Below are positions 8,750-16,837 of a stretch of 64,000 nucleotides of DNA, piece after piece. The notes under the pieces were generated by a model, which had not been told where the DNA came from, ran no database searches, and was given only the letters and a program-made list of their open reading frames with translations. Positions within the stretch are counted from its first letter, which is position 1; every line of letters begins with the position of its first letter. Position numbers and translations under genes: made by a program. The DNA comes from Aureimonas populi (lineage in GTDB: Bacteria > Pseudomonadota > Alphaproteobacteria > Rhizobiales > Rhizobiaceae): the NCBI RefSeq assembly GCF_017815515.1, contig NZ_CP072611.1, forward strand, positions 1,488,001-1,552,000. Reading direction: 5' to 3'.

Positions 8750-9688
8750 TCAGGCTTGGAGAAGCGACTTGGCCAGCATCATGTGGACGCCCTTGCAGCC
8801 GTTGACGGTCTGGGTGATGCGCAGGTCGCCGGCCAGGCTGCAAAGCGTATAGGCATCCTGTCGTGACAGGCCGCCCTTCTCCTGGATGAGATCGAGCATG
8901 TCGCGAAGCGCCATGACCGCGCATTGGTCGAGATCGGGGTCCATCCCCATGGTGATGTAGTGGGTGGGCGTCTCCGCACGCGGATAGGCGTAGCCGAGGT
9001 CGCGTCGGACGATAAACTCGAAGGTGCCACGAAGCGCGGTTTCGATCGCCGTGATGCAGACCTCGCCGTCTCCTTGCGCCCCGTGGCCGTCGCCACAGGA
9101 AAACAGGGCGCCTTCGTTGAAGACGGGCAGGAACAGCGTCGTCCCGGCTACGAGCTCCTTGTTGTCGATGTTGCCGGCATGGGCGCGCGGCATGATGGAG
9201 GAGATGCGGCCCCAATGGGCGGGCGGGGCCACGCCCATGACGCCGAAGAACGGCGCGAGGGGCAGGCGAAGGCCCCACGGCAGCCGCGCAACATTCGCCT
9301 CCCGGTCGAGGGGAATATTCAACAGGCGCTTTTCGGTGAAATCGTAGGGCAGGGTGCCGGCGAGCGGACGGATGACATTGTAGCCCCAGTCCTGCCGCAG
9401 CTCCACGGCCTTGATTCTCACCTCCAGAACGTCGCCCGGCCGTGCGCCGCGCACCGCGACCGGCCCGGTGAGGATATGGCCGGGCATTTCCATTCTGGAA
9501 TTGCGGTGGATTTCGAGAAGCTCCTCGGGGATCGTGAAGTCACCCTCCGGAAGTACCTCGGGTCCGCCCGATACCGTGTCGATGACGACTGTTTCTCCGC
9601 TGTCGACAACCAGCCGCGCCTCCCGCTCCGGATCGAAATAGCCCCAGGCGCAGGACCGGGACGAGGCGCGAAGGTGGTGATGGGGCAT
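8750..9688 (-). CDS. Formamidase/acetamidase family amide hydrolase (FmdA/AmdA)
   Basis: The enzyme has 312 residues and should hydrolyse a short amide to ammonia and a carboxylate in the cytoplasm. It shows the family hallmark C-G-D-G-H-G-A-Q-G-D-G-E-V-C near residues 195-208, followed by a T-A-I-E block, and an N-terminal region with E-V-R-I-K-A-V-E-L. The ATG at 9688 starts M-P-H-H-H and is preceded by GAGAG on the minus strand. The frame stays open upstream only because it runs through a tetR relic. Neighbours are the convergent peptide-binding protein and the relic. The substrate may be formamide, acetamide or another small amide; this cannot be decided from sequence. Confidence 0.85.
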   Translation of the reverse strand: MPHHHLRASSRSCAWGYFDPEREARLVVDSGETVVIDTVSGGPEVLPEGDFTIPEELLEIHRNSRMEMPGHILTGPVAVRGARPGDVLEVRIKAVELRQDWGYNVIRPLAGTLPYDFTEKRLLNIPLDREANVARLPWGLRLPLAPFFGVMGVAPPAHWGRISSIMPRAHAGNIDNKELVAGTTLFLPVFNEGALFSCGDGHGAQGDGEVCITAIETALRGTFEFIVRRDLGYAYPRAETPTHYITMGMDPDLDQCAVMALRDMLDLIQEKGGLSRQDAYTLCSLAGDLRITQTVNGCKGVHMMLAKSLLQA

Positions 9689-9819
9689 GTTCTTCTCTCG
9701 TCTTGCCGAGGGCGCGTCGGCGGATGACGGGCTCGCCGCGAACGGCGCAGGCGCCGGGCCTTTGCTACGCCCTCCTGCGGGATTTGAGAACAAGAGAAGG
9801 AGAACCGCCCCGCCTGGAC

Positions 9820-10066
9820 GGCGACGTCTCGCACGCGCCCGCCTCCACCCCTCGCGATAAAGCGGGGCGGCAGCGTCCAGCGCGACACGGATGGCCGCTC
9901 GTCGCATTCCGAGAGGATGAAGGCATGAACGAACTGCCTTAGGCGTTCGAGAGGATGCGTCGTCGTGTCGCCGGAGGATGGCCGCCTTGTTCGGAAAATA
10001 CTGGTAGAGCGAGCCCACGCTGACACCGGTCTTCGCGGCCAGAACAACAGTACGCGCACCCGTCAC
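9820..10066 (-). pseudogene. Broken TetR-family regulator
   Basis: The minus strand carries pieces of one TetR repressor in two frames. In the frame continuous with the amidase gene comes the recognition helix region VSVGSLYQYFPNKAAIL. The middle ERLRQFVHAFILSECDE lies in another frame. VALDAAAPLYRE then returns to the first frame. The first ~35 residues and the C-terminal ligand domain are missing. At least two frameshifts and both end truncations make it non-functional. It separates the formamidase from the IclR gene and may once have regulated the amidase. Confidence 0.75.
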
Positions 10067-10110
10067 TTCATAGTCGATTCAATCGGGAACTATCGACCGA
10101 AACGCTTGCT

Positions 10111-10887
10111 CTAGCTTTGAAGGGCCTGCGACATCGAACGTGCGGCGGCGAGCAGCGTGGGGACGAACCGCTGGATGATAACGTCCTCTTCGTATCGGAA
10201 ACGCGACGTGCCCAGGCTGACCGCCGCGATCGTCTGGCAGTCCGGCGAGACGACCGGGCAGGCGATCGAGATGTCGCCGGAATAGATTTGCTCCTGAACG
10301 ATAGAGAAGCCGCGCTCACGCACCTGGCGAAGCTGCCGCCAGATTCCATCAAGGCTGTAGATCGTCTTGGATGTGAAGGCGCGCAGATGGGCGCGGGCAA
10401 GGATGTCGTCCACCTGCGCGTCGTCGAGCACCGACAGGAGGCAGAGCCCGCCCGCGGTGCAATAGACCGGCAGGCGGCTGCCCACGTTCACGTCGGTGTC
10501 CAGAACATTGGGCGAGAGATAGCGCGAGACGTAGATGATCTCGCTGTCGTCGAGGACAGTCAGGGAGATTGTCTCCTCGGTCGTTCGGTTCAGGTGCGAT
10601 AGATACGGATGCGTTCGCAGCACCAGAGGGCTCGAACGCGTGTACTGATAGGCCATGCTCAACGCCTTCGGCGTCAGCTCGTAGGCCTTGGTGCGAGTGT
10701 CTTTGCGCAGGTAGCCCAGCGCGGTCAGCGTGTGGATGAAGCGCTGGGCCGCCGAGCGATCGAGGCCCGTCCGGTCGGCGATCTGCGTCAAGGTCTGGCG
10801 CGGATAGGTGGCGTCGAAAGTGGTGAGGACCCGGAATGCCTTTTCCACTGCGCGGACCATCAGAGGGTCGGTTCGATCCACACTCAT
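10111..10887 (-). CDS. IclR-family transcriptional regulator
   Basis: The product has 258 residues. The N-terminal winged helix-turn-helix is plain (T-L-T-Q-I-A-D-R-T-G-L-D-R-S-A-A-Q-R-F), followed by the IclR effector domain with the usual G-L-C-L-L-S and S-D-I-S-I-A-C-P-V-V elements. The ATG at 10887 has AGAGAG just upstream; an in-frame ATG 45 bases further out has no ribosome-binding site. It is transcribed divergently from the acyl-CoA synthetase, and the intergenic region holds a 29-bp near-perfect palindrome. IclR proteins usually control catabolism of organic or aromatic acids, so it probably controls the adjacent CoA-ligase and hydratase pair and perhaps the whole island to 19426. 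Confidence 0.9.
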   Translation of the reverse strand: MSVDRTDPLMVRAVEKAFRVLTTFDATYPRQTLTQIADRTGLDRSAAQRFIHTLTALGYLRKDTRTKAYELTPKALSMAYQYTRSSPLVLRTHPYLSHLNRTTEETISLTVLDDSEIIYVSRYLSPNVLDTDVNVGSRLPVYCTAGGLCLLSVLDDAQVDDILARAHLRAFTSKTIYSLDGIWRQLRQVRERGFSIVQEQIYSGDISIACPVVSPDCQTIAAVSLGTSRFRYEEDVIIQRFVPTLLAAARSMSQALQS

Positions 10888-10948
10888 AGATATCTCTCTG
10901 TTCACGATCTGAATTGTGCTATATGAAATCAATATAATATCATGTTAG

Positions 10949-10977
10949 CGAAATACAATAAACATTATTGCATTTCG
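10949..10977. promoter_or_regulatory. 29-bp near-perfect palindrome between iclR-type gene and acyl-CoA synthetase; likely operator
   Basis: The left arm CGAAATACAATAA and right arm TTATTGCATTTCG are separated by three bases and match at 12 of 13 positions. It ends 18 bases before the GTG start of the synthetase and lies 61 bases upstream of the regulator start. Size, symmetry and position fit a dimer-of-dimers IclR-type operator that could control both divergent genes. Confidence 0.6.
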
Positions 10978-10995
10978 ATATCCAGGAGATTCATT

Positions 10996-12519
10996 GTGAG
11001 TGAATGGATGGGCGAGGGGTTCCTGCATCTTCTCGCCGAACGGGTAAAGACGGACCCCGGACGCATTTATGCAAGCGAGTTCGTATCGGGCGCGCTCGTC
11101 TCGCATCCGTTGGCTGGCATCGTCGAGCGGTCCGAAGCGCTTGCCCGTGGGCTTGCTGCCCGGGGCGTCGGTAAGGGCGGCCGCGTCGCGTGCATGATGG
11201 ACACGCATTCCGATCACCTCTGCCTCATCCTCGCGATCGCACGCCTGGGCGCGATCTGGGTTCCGGTAGGAACGCGCCTTTTGCCGACCAATCTGACCTA
11301 CATCTTCAACGAGAGCGATGTCAGCTTGGTCGTTGCCGAGAGCAGATTCGTCGACACGATCGCCGCGGCCCGTCCCGAGATGCCGATGGTCTTGCGCAAC
11401 GAGGCGGACGGACTTTCATCGCTCCTCGGAGACGGCGCGTTGCCTTCGGTGGAGGTGCGGCCGTGCGACATTTTGATGATCAGTTTCACGTCCGGCACGA
11501 CCGGCCGGCCGAAATCCGTCCCGGTGACGCACGCCATGATGCGCTTTGCGGCGGAAGCCGCAGCCCTTGCGGCGAAGGCCGATCCCGGGGAAGTCCTTTA
11601 TGTCTGGGAGCCGTTCAACCACATTGGCGGGGCCCAGATGATCATCCTGCCGCTCATACGGCAGGTGACGCTGGCGCTCACTCCGAGGTTCTCCGCGTCC
11701 CGGTTCTGGGACGAAGTGCGTGCATGTCAGGCGACGCGCATCCATCATCTGGGGGGCATCCTGCAGATGCTTCTGAAGCAGCCGCCGAGCGACCGCGATC
11801 GCGATCACAGCGTTGCCGTCGCCTGGGGCGGCGGATGCACGTCCGAGGTCTGGACCGCATTCTCGCGCCGCTTTGGTACGCAAATGGTCGAATGCTACGG
11901 CATGACGGAGGCCTCCAGCCTCACCACGATCAACGACGAGGGGCTACCGGGTTTCGTTGGCCGCGCCATGCCGTGGTTCGATGTGCAGATCATTTCGTCC
12001 GACGGGTCCCGCTGCCCGCCGGGCGTTCGCGGGGAAATCGTGGTCAAACCGATCGGCAAGGGCGCGTCGGCACTGTTCTCGGGATATCTTAATTCGCCGG
12101 AGGCCACGCGCGAATGTCTGCGCGACGGCCGGCTGCATACGGGCGACCTGGGGGAAATGGACGGGGCAGGCCGCGTGAAGTTTCACGGGCGCATGAAGGA
12201 GACGATCCGCGTACGCGGCGAAAACGTCTCCGCCTGGGAGGTCGAGCACGTCATCGAACAGCATGAGGCGATTGCCGCCTGCGCGGTCATTCCCGTCAAG
12301 GCAGAGATCGGCGAGGCCGACATCAAGCTCTTCGTGCAGGTCGCATCGGACCGAGAACTGACCGGCACCGAGATCTTCGACTGGGTCCGCGAGCGTCTGG
12401 CTCCCCACCAATTGCCCAGGCACATCACCTTCGTCTCCGCTTTCGAACGAACGCCGAGCCAGCGGATCATGAAGCACAAGCTCGACCCGACCCCGGCCGG
12501 CGACTGGACCCGAACCTGA
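10996..12519 (+). CDS. Acyl-CoA synthetase, AMP-forming (class I adenylate-forming, CaiC-like)
   Basis: The enzyme has 507 residues and should activate a carboxylic acid to its CoA thioester with ATP. The P-loop-like FTSGTTGRPKSVPVTHAM, the E-C-Y-G-M-T-E-A-S adenine-binding motif, the H-T-G-D-L-G motif with G-R-M-K-E-T-I-R-V-R-G hinge, and a C-terminal catalytic Lys in P-S-Q-R-I-M-K are all present. The GTG at 10996 is chosen because AGGAG lies seven bases upstream; an in-frame ATG at 10942 lies inside the palindromic operator region. The enoyl-CoA hydratase follows after 16 bases. The pairing resembles carnitine-type CaiC/CaiD, but also other side-chain acid pathways; the substrate is unknown. 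Confidence 0.87.
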   Translation: MSEWMGEGFLHLLAERVKTDPGRIYASEFVSGALVSHPLAGIVERSEALARGLAARGVGKGGRVACMMDTHSDHLCLILAIARLGAIWVPVGTRLLPTNLTYIFNESDVSLVVAESRFVDTIAAARPEMPMVLRNEADGLSSLLGDGALPSVEVRPCDILMISFTSGTTGRPKSVPVTHAMMRFAAEAAALAAKADPGEVLYVWEPFNHIGGAQMIILPLIRQVTLALTPRFSASRFWDEVRACQATRIHHLGGILQMLLKQPPSDRDRDHSVAVAWGGGCTSEVWTAFSRRFGTQMVECYGMTEASSLTTINDEGLPGFVGRAMPWFDVQIISSDGSRCPPGVRGEIVVKPIGKGASALFSGYLNSPEATRECLRDGRLHTGDLGEMDGAGRVKFHGRMKETIRVRGENVSAWEVEHVIEQHEAIAACAVIPVKAEIGEADIKLFVQVASDRELTGTEIFDWVRERLAPHQLPRHITFVSAFERTPSQRIMKHKLDPTPAGDWTRT

Positions 12520-12535
12520 AGGAGACTGAACTGAC

Positions 12536-13303
12536 GTGACTCAGCAACCGGACCATATCCTCCAGACGATGGAGGGATCCATCCTGGTGATTACCCTGAA
12601 CAAGCCGTCCCGGCTGAACGCTTGGGACAAGCCGATGCGCGACGACCTCGTGATGGCGATCCTGAAGGCGTCGAAGGCTTCCGATGTGGAGGCCGTGGTG
12701 CTCACAGGAGCGGGCGATCGCGCGTTCTGCGCCGGCCAGGATTTGAATGAAGGCAAGACCTTCGATGCCGACCGGGCGGAACTATGGATCGAGGAGTGGC
12801 GCACGCTCTACAACGCGATCCGCCGTTTCGATAAGCCCTTCGTTGTCGCACTGAACGGCATTGCGGCCGGCTCGGCCTTTCAGGTGTCGCTTCTGGCAGA
12901 CTTCCGCATCGGACATGCGCTGTCGAAGATGGGGCAGCCGGAGATCAACAGTGGCATTGCGAGTGCAACGGGGTTCTGGATCCTGCGTGAGATGCTGGGT
13001 TTGGCGCGCGCTGTCGATCTTATTCAGACCGGCCGTATCCTCGAGGCGGAAGAAAGCCATCGGCTCGGCCTGATCAACGAGATCGTGGGACGCGAAGAGG
13101 TTTTGCCGCGGGCGCTCGAACTGGCGCGCATGCTGGCGGGCAAGCCCAAGCACGCTTATGCCTTCAACAAGCAGCGCATCTGCGCGGCGACGCAGGCCGG
13201 GTTCGATGAAACCTTCGAACTCGCTCGCCAGATTCATCGGAGGGCCTTTGAGGCCGGCGAGACACAGGCCGAGATGGCGAAGTTCTTCAACAAGAAGAAC
13301 TGA
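12536..13303 (+). CDS. Enoyl-CoA hydratase/isomerase family protein (crotonase)
   Basis: The product has 255 residues with the crotonase fold. The oxyanion-hole segment A-F-C-A-G-Q-D-L-N and the second one A-L-N-G-I-A-A-G-S-A-F are visible, as is the Q-P-E-I-N-S-G segment carrying an acidic residue. The usual G-G-T-Q-R-L stretch is replaced by A-S-A-T-G-F-W, so classic hydratase chemistry is not assured; dehydratase, isomerase or hydrolase activity is possible. Translation starts at GTG 12536, with AAGGAG overlapping the synthetase stop codon. Both genes probably form one operon ending at the strong hairpin downstream. Confidence 0.85.
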   Translation: MTQQPDHILQTMEGSILVITLNKPSRLNAWDKPMRDDLVMAILKASKASDVEAVVLTGAGDRAFCAGQDLNEGKTFDADRAELWIEEWRTLYNAIRRFDKPFVVALNGIAAGSAFQVSLLADFRIGHALSKMGQPEINSGIASATGFWILREMLGLARAVDLIQTGRILEAEESHRLGLINEIVGREEVLPRALELARMLAGKPKHAYAFNKQRICAATQAGFDETFELARQIHRRAFEAGETQAEMAKFFNKKN

Positions 13304-13315
13304 CGACGAAAAAAA

Positions 13316-13341
13316 GGGGCGCCGGGTTCGACCGGCGCCCC
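13316..13341. terminator. Bidirectional rho-independent terminator
   Basis: A perfect 10-bp stem, GGGGCGCCGG with CCGGCGCCCC around GTTCGA, is flanked by TTTT on the right and a run of seven A on the left. It sits between the convergent hydratase and amino-acid-binding protein genes and can end transcription from both sides. Confidence 0.9.
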
Positions 13342-13359
13342 TTTTCGATGCGGAAAGGA

Positions 13360-14196
13360 TCAGAACTCGATGCCTTCGGGGATGGAGTCGGTGTCCATGC
13401 CGGCGGCCTGGAAGCCGTCGATCAGAAGCGGAACGATGGACTGGTCGGCCCGCTTGCGCTCGCCCCAAGCCTGGATAAAGTCGCGCAGGCGGCCATCGCC
13501 ATCCTTGCGCAGTCCGGCGGCAGCCGGAATGCCGTGTTCGGGCTTCGGCACCGTGTAGCCTGAAAAGACCTGCGGCGTCGTAGAGAAGGTCTGCAGGCAG
13601 ATCGGAAGCTCCTGAACCACGAAGTCGGCGCGCCCGGACTGGATCGCCATGATGGCTTCGTTCATTTCTTTCAGCGTCATCACGTTCGCTTGCGGCAGGT
13701 CCTGCGTGATGAACTGCGTCTGCGCTGTCCCGGTAACCATCGCGAAGGTGACGTCGGAGTTGTTGTACTCCTCCCAGGTCTCCTTCGTTTCCGCGCTTCG
13801 CCCGGCGAGCACGCAATCGGTCATGCGGTAGAGCGGGCCGGCCATATCGAGGGCCCTCTTGCGCTCTTCGGTCGCCGTCATGCCGGGGAAGATGTCGATG
13901 CGGCCCGCCTGCAGGTCCAGCACCACGCTTTGCCAGGTCGTCTCGTGCCACCGTACAGTCAGCGGCTTGCCCATCTCCTCCGATAGGTCGGCGACCATCT
14001 GGCGGCAGACGTTCGGGCCATAGCCCTCGTACTGCAACTCGCTGCCTGTATAGAAGGAAGTCGGCTTATAGGCGTGAATGCCGCCGCAAACCACTTCACC
14101 CGTCCTTTCAATCTTATCCCAGAGAGCTTCGCTGAGGGCGGGTGTCGCCACGAGGATGCCAACGGCTGTCAACGCATAAGTCCACTTACGGGTCAT
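13360..14196 (-). CDS. Periplasmic amino-acid-type solute-binding protein (SBP_bac_3)
   Basis: The product has 278 residues with a signal peptide (about 1-22, M-T-R-K-W then a hydrophobic core). Family 3 features include a G-Y-G-P-N-V-C-R-Q-M-V-A-D-L segment, D-L-Q-A-G-R-I-D-I-F-P-G-M-T-A-T-E-E-R and the C-terminal Q-A-W-G-E-R region. The ATG at 14196 has GGAG seven bases upstream; upstream in-frame starts add a non-signal N-terminal extension. It is divergent from the permease and ATPase genes of the same transporter, with a shared AT-rich promoter region. Likely ligand: an amino acid or small amino-acid-like carboxylate, consistent with the catabolic genes around it. Confidence 0.88.
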   Translation of the reverse strand: MTRKWTYALTAVGILVATPALSEALWDKIERTGEVVCGGIHAYKPTSFYTGSELQYEGYGPNVCRQMVADLSEEMGKPLTVRWHETTWQSVVLDLQAGRIDIFPGMTATEERKRALDMAGPLYRMTDCVLAGRSAETKETWEEYNNSDVTFAMVTGTAQTQFITQDLPQANVMTLKEMNEAIMAIQSGRADFVVQELPICLQTFSTTPQVFSGYTVPKPEHGIPAAAGLRKDGDGRLRDFIQAWGERKRADQSIVPLLIDGFQAAGMDTDSIPEGIEF

Positions 14197-14509
14197 TTCA
14201 GTCTCCACGGTGATCGATGAGCGAGTGAGCGGATCCATCGGAGGCCTCATCATGAGGCAAACTTTCGGTGCAATCCATCACTATGGATCGAAAAAAAGTC
14301 GTTCTCTGAGAGAAAAAGCCGTATAAAATTATATGTTATCGGTATGCGATTAAAAACAAGAGTTTTGCGTCTTTTTTGATAGCAAATCGCGGCCTGATGC
14401 TGGATTTCTTCTCCTGGCTCGGCTTAGGTGCGGTTCCCCGCCATGGGCCCCCTATTCGGGCGCGCCACGGCAGTGATCGGCCATGGGCCGCCAAACGACG
14501 GAGGTCCGA
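14197..14509. promoter_or_regulatory. Divergent promoter region between the amino-acid-binding protein and its permease
   Basis: No gene is seen in these 313 bases. The middle part (about 14290-14390) is AT-rich against a GC-rich background, with A- and T-runs suited to two divergent promoters. A short perfect dyad TTCTC-TGA-GAGAA lies at 14302-14314. No operator can be assigned with confidence. Confidence 0.5.
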
Positions 14510-15157
14510 ATGTACGAGTTCGACTGGTCGGTAGTCGTCGACCCCAATCTATGGCTCAACGCGATGGGGGTGACGATCGTCTATGCGGCCGTGACATCGG
14601 TGGCCGGACTTCTGCTCGGGGTGGTTCTGGGTCTGATCCTTGTCGCGAGAATTCCCGTCCTGGCGCAGATCGTGCACGTGTACATCCACGTCTTCCGGTG
14701 CACGCCGCTGCTGGTCCAAATCGTCTGGTTCTTCTACGCGCTGCCGATGATAACCGGCTTCACAATGCCGGACTGGTTCGCCGCCGGGCTCGGGCTCACA
14801 CTCTACATGTCGGCCTTCGCTGCCGAGATCTTCCGCGCCGGTGTGATCTCCATCGAGAAGGGACAATGGGAGGCCTCCACCGTCCTGGGCTTCTCCTATG
14901 CAACCAAGATGCGCCACATCATCCTGCCGCAGGCCACGCGGCGGATGATCCCTCCCATCGTCAGTCAAACCATCCTGCAGCTGAAGAATACGTCGCTGCT
15001 CTCGGTCGTTGCCGTGCCGGACATCATGTACGCAGCAGGTGCGTTGACGATGTCCACGTTTCGGCCCCTCGAAGTCTACACCTTCGCTGCGCTCCTTTAT
15101 CTCGTGATCCTGACACCGGTGACGCTTCTGGCGAGCCGTTTCGAAATCAAGCACTGA
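14510..15157 (+). CDS. Amino-acid ABC transporter permease (HisM/GlnP type)
   Basis: The product has 215 residues with about five hydrophobic helices and the EAA-loop that contacts the ATPase (G-Q-W-E-A-S-T-V-L-G-F-S, followed by I-I-L-P-Q-A). The ATG at 14510 has GGAGG five bases upstream, better than an in-frame ATG at 14483. Only one permease is encoded, so the channel is probably a homodimer. The ATPase follows after 10 bases, and the binding protein is encoded divergently. All three together form a complete polar amino-acid importer in the inner membrane. Confidence 0.92.
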   Translation: MYEFDWSVVVDPNLWLNAMGVTIVYAAVTSVAGLLLGVVLGLILVARIPVLAQIVHVYIHVFRCTPLLVQIVWFFYALPMITGFTMPDWFAAGLGLTLYMSAFAAEIFRAGVISIEKGQWEASTVLGFSYATKMRHIILPQATRRMIPPIVSQTILQLKNTSLLSVVAVPDIMYAAGALTMSTFRPLEVYTFAALLYLVILTPVTLLASRFEIKH

Positions 15158-15167
15158 GGCGGCGGGC

Positions 15168-15911
15168 GTGATTAAAATCCATCAACTGCGCAAGACTTTC
15201 GGAGAGATCGAGGTCCTCAAGGGTGTCGATATCGCGGTCGACGAGGGACAAGTCGCCGTTCTGATCGGCCCTTCGGGCTGCGGCAAGTCGACCTTGCTTC
15301 GTTGCCTCAACCTGCTTGAGCAACCGACTTCCGGCGATATAGAAGTGGCGGGAAAGCGCCTCTCCTTCACGCCGTCGTCGCGGGTCCCGGAACGCCATCA
15401 GGCGGCCTTCCGGGCAAGGACAGGCATGGTTTTCCAAAGCTTCAATCTCTTTCCGCACATGACCGTGATCGAGAACGTCGCTTCAGGTCCCTACCTCAAC
15501 GGTTTGAAAAACAAGGCTGAGTCCCGCGAACTCGCGGCTCGTCTGTTGGCGCGCGTGGGCCTTGCGGAGAAGGCCGATCTCTATCCCGCGCAGATATCCG
15601 GCGGCCAGGGCCAGCGGGTAGCGATCGCCCGCGCGCTTGCGCTCGACCCGAAAGTGATGCTGTTCGACGAGCCGACCTCCGCGCTCGATCCCGAACTCGT
15701 CGGAGAGGTTCTGGAGGTGATGCAAAGCCTGGCGAACGACGGAACCACGATGATCGTGGTCACGCACGAGATGGGCTTTGCCCGCAACGTCGCCTCCAAG
15801 GTGATTTTCATGGAGGGCGGTCATGTCATCGAGACGGGGGCGCCGGGCGAGGTCCTGCGTCAGCCGAAGTCCGACCGCCTCCGCTCCTTCCTCTCCCGCG
15901 TTGAACACTGA
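15168..15911 (+). CDS. Amino-acid ABC transporter ATP-binding protein (GlnQ/HisP type)
   Basis: The 247-residue ATPase powers the adjacent permease. Walker A is GPSGCGKST near residue 35, the Q-loop is in M-V-F-Q-S-F-N-L-F-P-H, the signature is I-S-G-G-Q-G-Q-R (with Ile and Gly instead of the commonest L-S-G-G-Q-Q-Q), Walker B is V-M-L-F-D-E-P-T, and the switch His is in V-V-T-H-E-M-G-F-A. Translation begins at a GTG just after the permease stop codon. The DapA-family gene follows closely on the same strand, so transport and catabolism are probably co-transcribed. Confidence 0.92.
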   Translation: MIKIHQLRKTFGEIEVLKGVDIAVDEGQVAVLIGPSGCGKSTLLRCLNLLEQPTSGDIEVAGKRLSFTPSSRVPERHQAAFRARTGMVFQSFNLFPHMTVIENVASGPYLNGLKNKAESRELAARLLARVGLAEKADLYPAQISGGQGQRVAIARALALDPKVMLFDEPTSALDPELVGEVLEVMQSLANDGTTMIVVTHEMGFARNVASKVIFMEGGHVIETGAPGEVLRQPKSDRLRSFLSRVEH

Positions 15912-15937
15912 CGACGCCCACTTCCGGACCCTTGCGC

Positions 15938-16834
15938 ATGAAAGCCGAAGATCTCCACGGGATGCTGCCAGCTATTCCGACACCCCTGACACGAGACGGC
16001 GAGGTCGATCTCGCAACGCTGCGCACCCTCGTGGAAGCTAATCTCGAAGGCGGTGCCAAGGGCATCGCGCCGATGGGCGGCACGGGCGAATATACGGCGT
16101 TGAGCACCGCCCAGCGCGTCTCGGTCGTTCGCGAGACGGTGAAGGTCGTGGGCGGACAAGTCCCCGTAGTGGCCGGGGTCGTGTCGCCGGGCCGCGCAGA
16201 GGCGGTGGAGGCTGGCCGCGCCTTCAAGGAGGCAGGCGCCGACGCGCTTCTCGTCGTCACGCCCTTCTATGTGGTGCCCTCGCAGCAGGGGGTAATCGAC
16301 TATTTCCGCTCTTACCGCGCTGAGGTCGATGCGCCGATCGTCTATTACGATGTGCCCTCGCGCACGCAGTTCGTCACGGCAGTCGATACGCTGGCGGCGC
16401 TTGCGGATGACGGCACGGTGATCGGCGCCAAGATTTGCAATACCGATGCCCACTATTTCAACCGCCTGTCGGTCGCGGTTGGAGAATGCATCTCTCTCCT
16501 CTCGGGAGACGACATGATGTATGCCGTTCATATGCTTTACGGAGCACGAGGCGGCATTCTTGCCAGCGCTCCCATGCTGCCGACGACTTGGGCGAGAATC
16601 CACGAACTTCTGGCCGCCGGCCACATCGCGGAAGGTGTCCGTCTCCACCGCAAGCTTCTGCCCGTGTTCGCCGCGCTCTTCAACGAGGTCAATCCCGGTC
16701 CGCTGAAGGCGATGATGGCTGAACTTGGACAGCCCGTCGGACCCCAGTGCCTTCCCCTGACCGCGCCGGGCGAGGCCACGCGCGCGCTGATCTCCAAGGC
16801 CGTTGCCGTGGTGCGGTCCGAGGGCCTGCACTGA
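15938..16834 (+). CDS. DapA/DHDPS-family class I aldolase or lyase
   Basis: The product has 298 residues with the complete family active site: a G-G-T-G-E-Y-T-A segment near 47-54 (usual form G-T-T-G-E), Tyr in Y-Y-D-V-P-S-R-T (136-137), and the Schiff-base Lys165 in G-A-K-I-C-N-T-D. Members of this family add or remove pyruvate, or dehydrate sugar acids; true dihydrodipicolinate synthase is only one of them. Its place between an amino-acid ABC importer and two 2-hydroxyacid oxidising enzymes argues for a catabolic aldolase or lyase yielding pyruvate. An ATG at 15938 is preferred over a TTG two codons upstream. Confidence 0.88.
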   Translation: MKAEDLHGMLPAIPTPLTRDGEVDLATLRTLVEANLEGGAKGIAPMGGTGEYTALSTAQRVSVVRETVKVVGGQVPVVAGVVSPGRAEAVEAGRAFKEAGADALLVVTPFYVVPSQQGVIDYFRSYRAEVDAPIVYYDVPSRTQFVTAVDTLAALADDGTVIGAKICNTDAHYFNRLSVAVGECISLLSGDDMMYAVHMLYGARGGILASAPMLPTTWARIHELLAAGHIAEGVRLHRKLLPVFAALFNEVNPGPLKAMMAELGQPVGPQCLPLTAPGEATRALISKAVAVVRSEGLH

Positions 16835-16837
16835 GCC

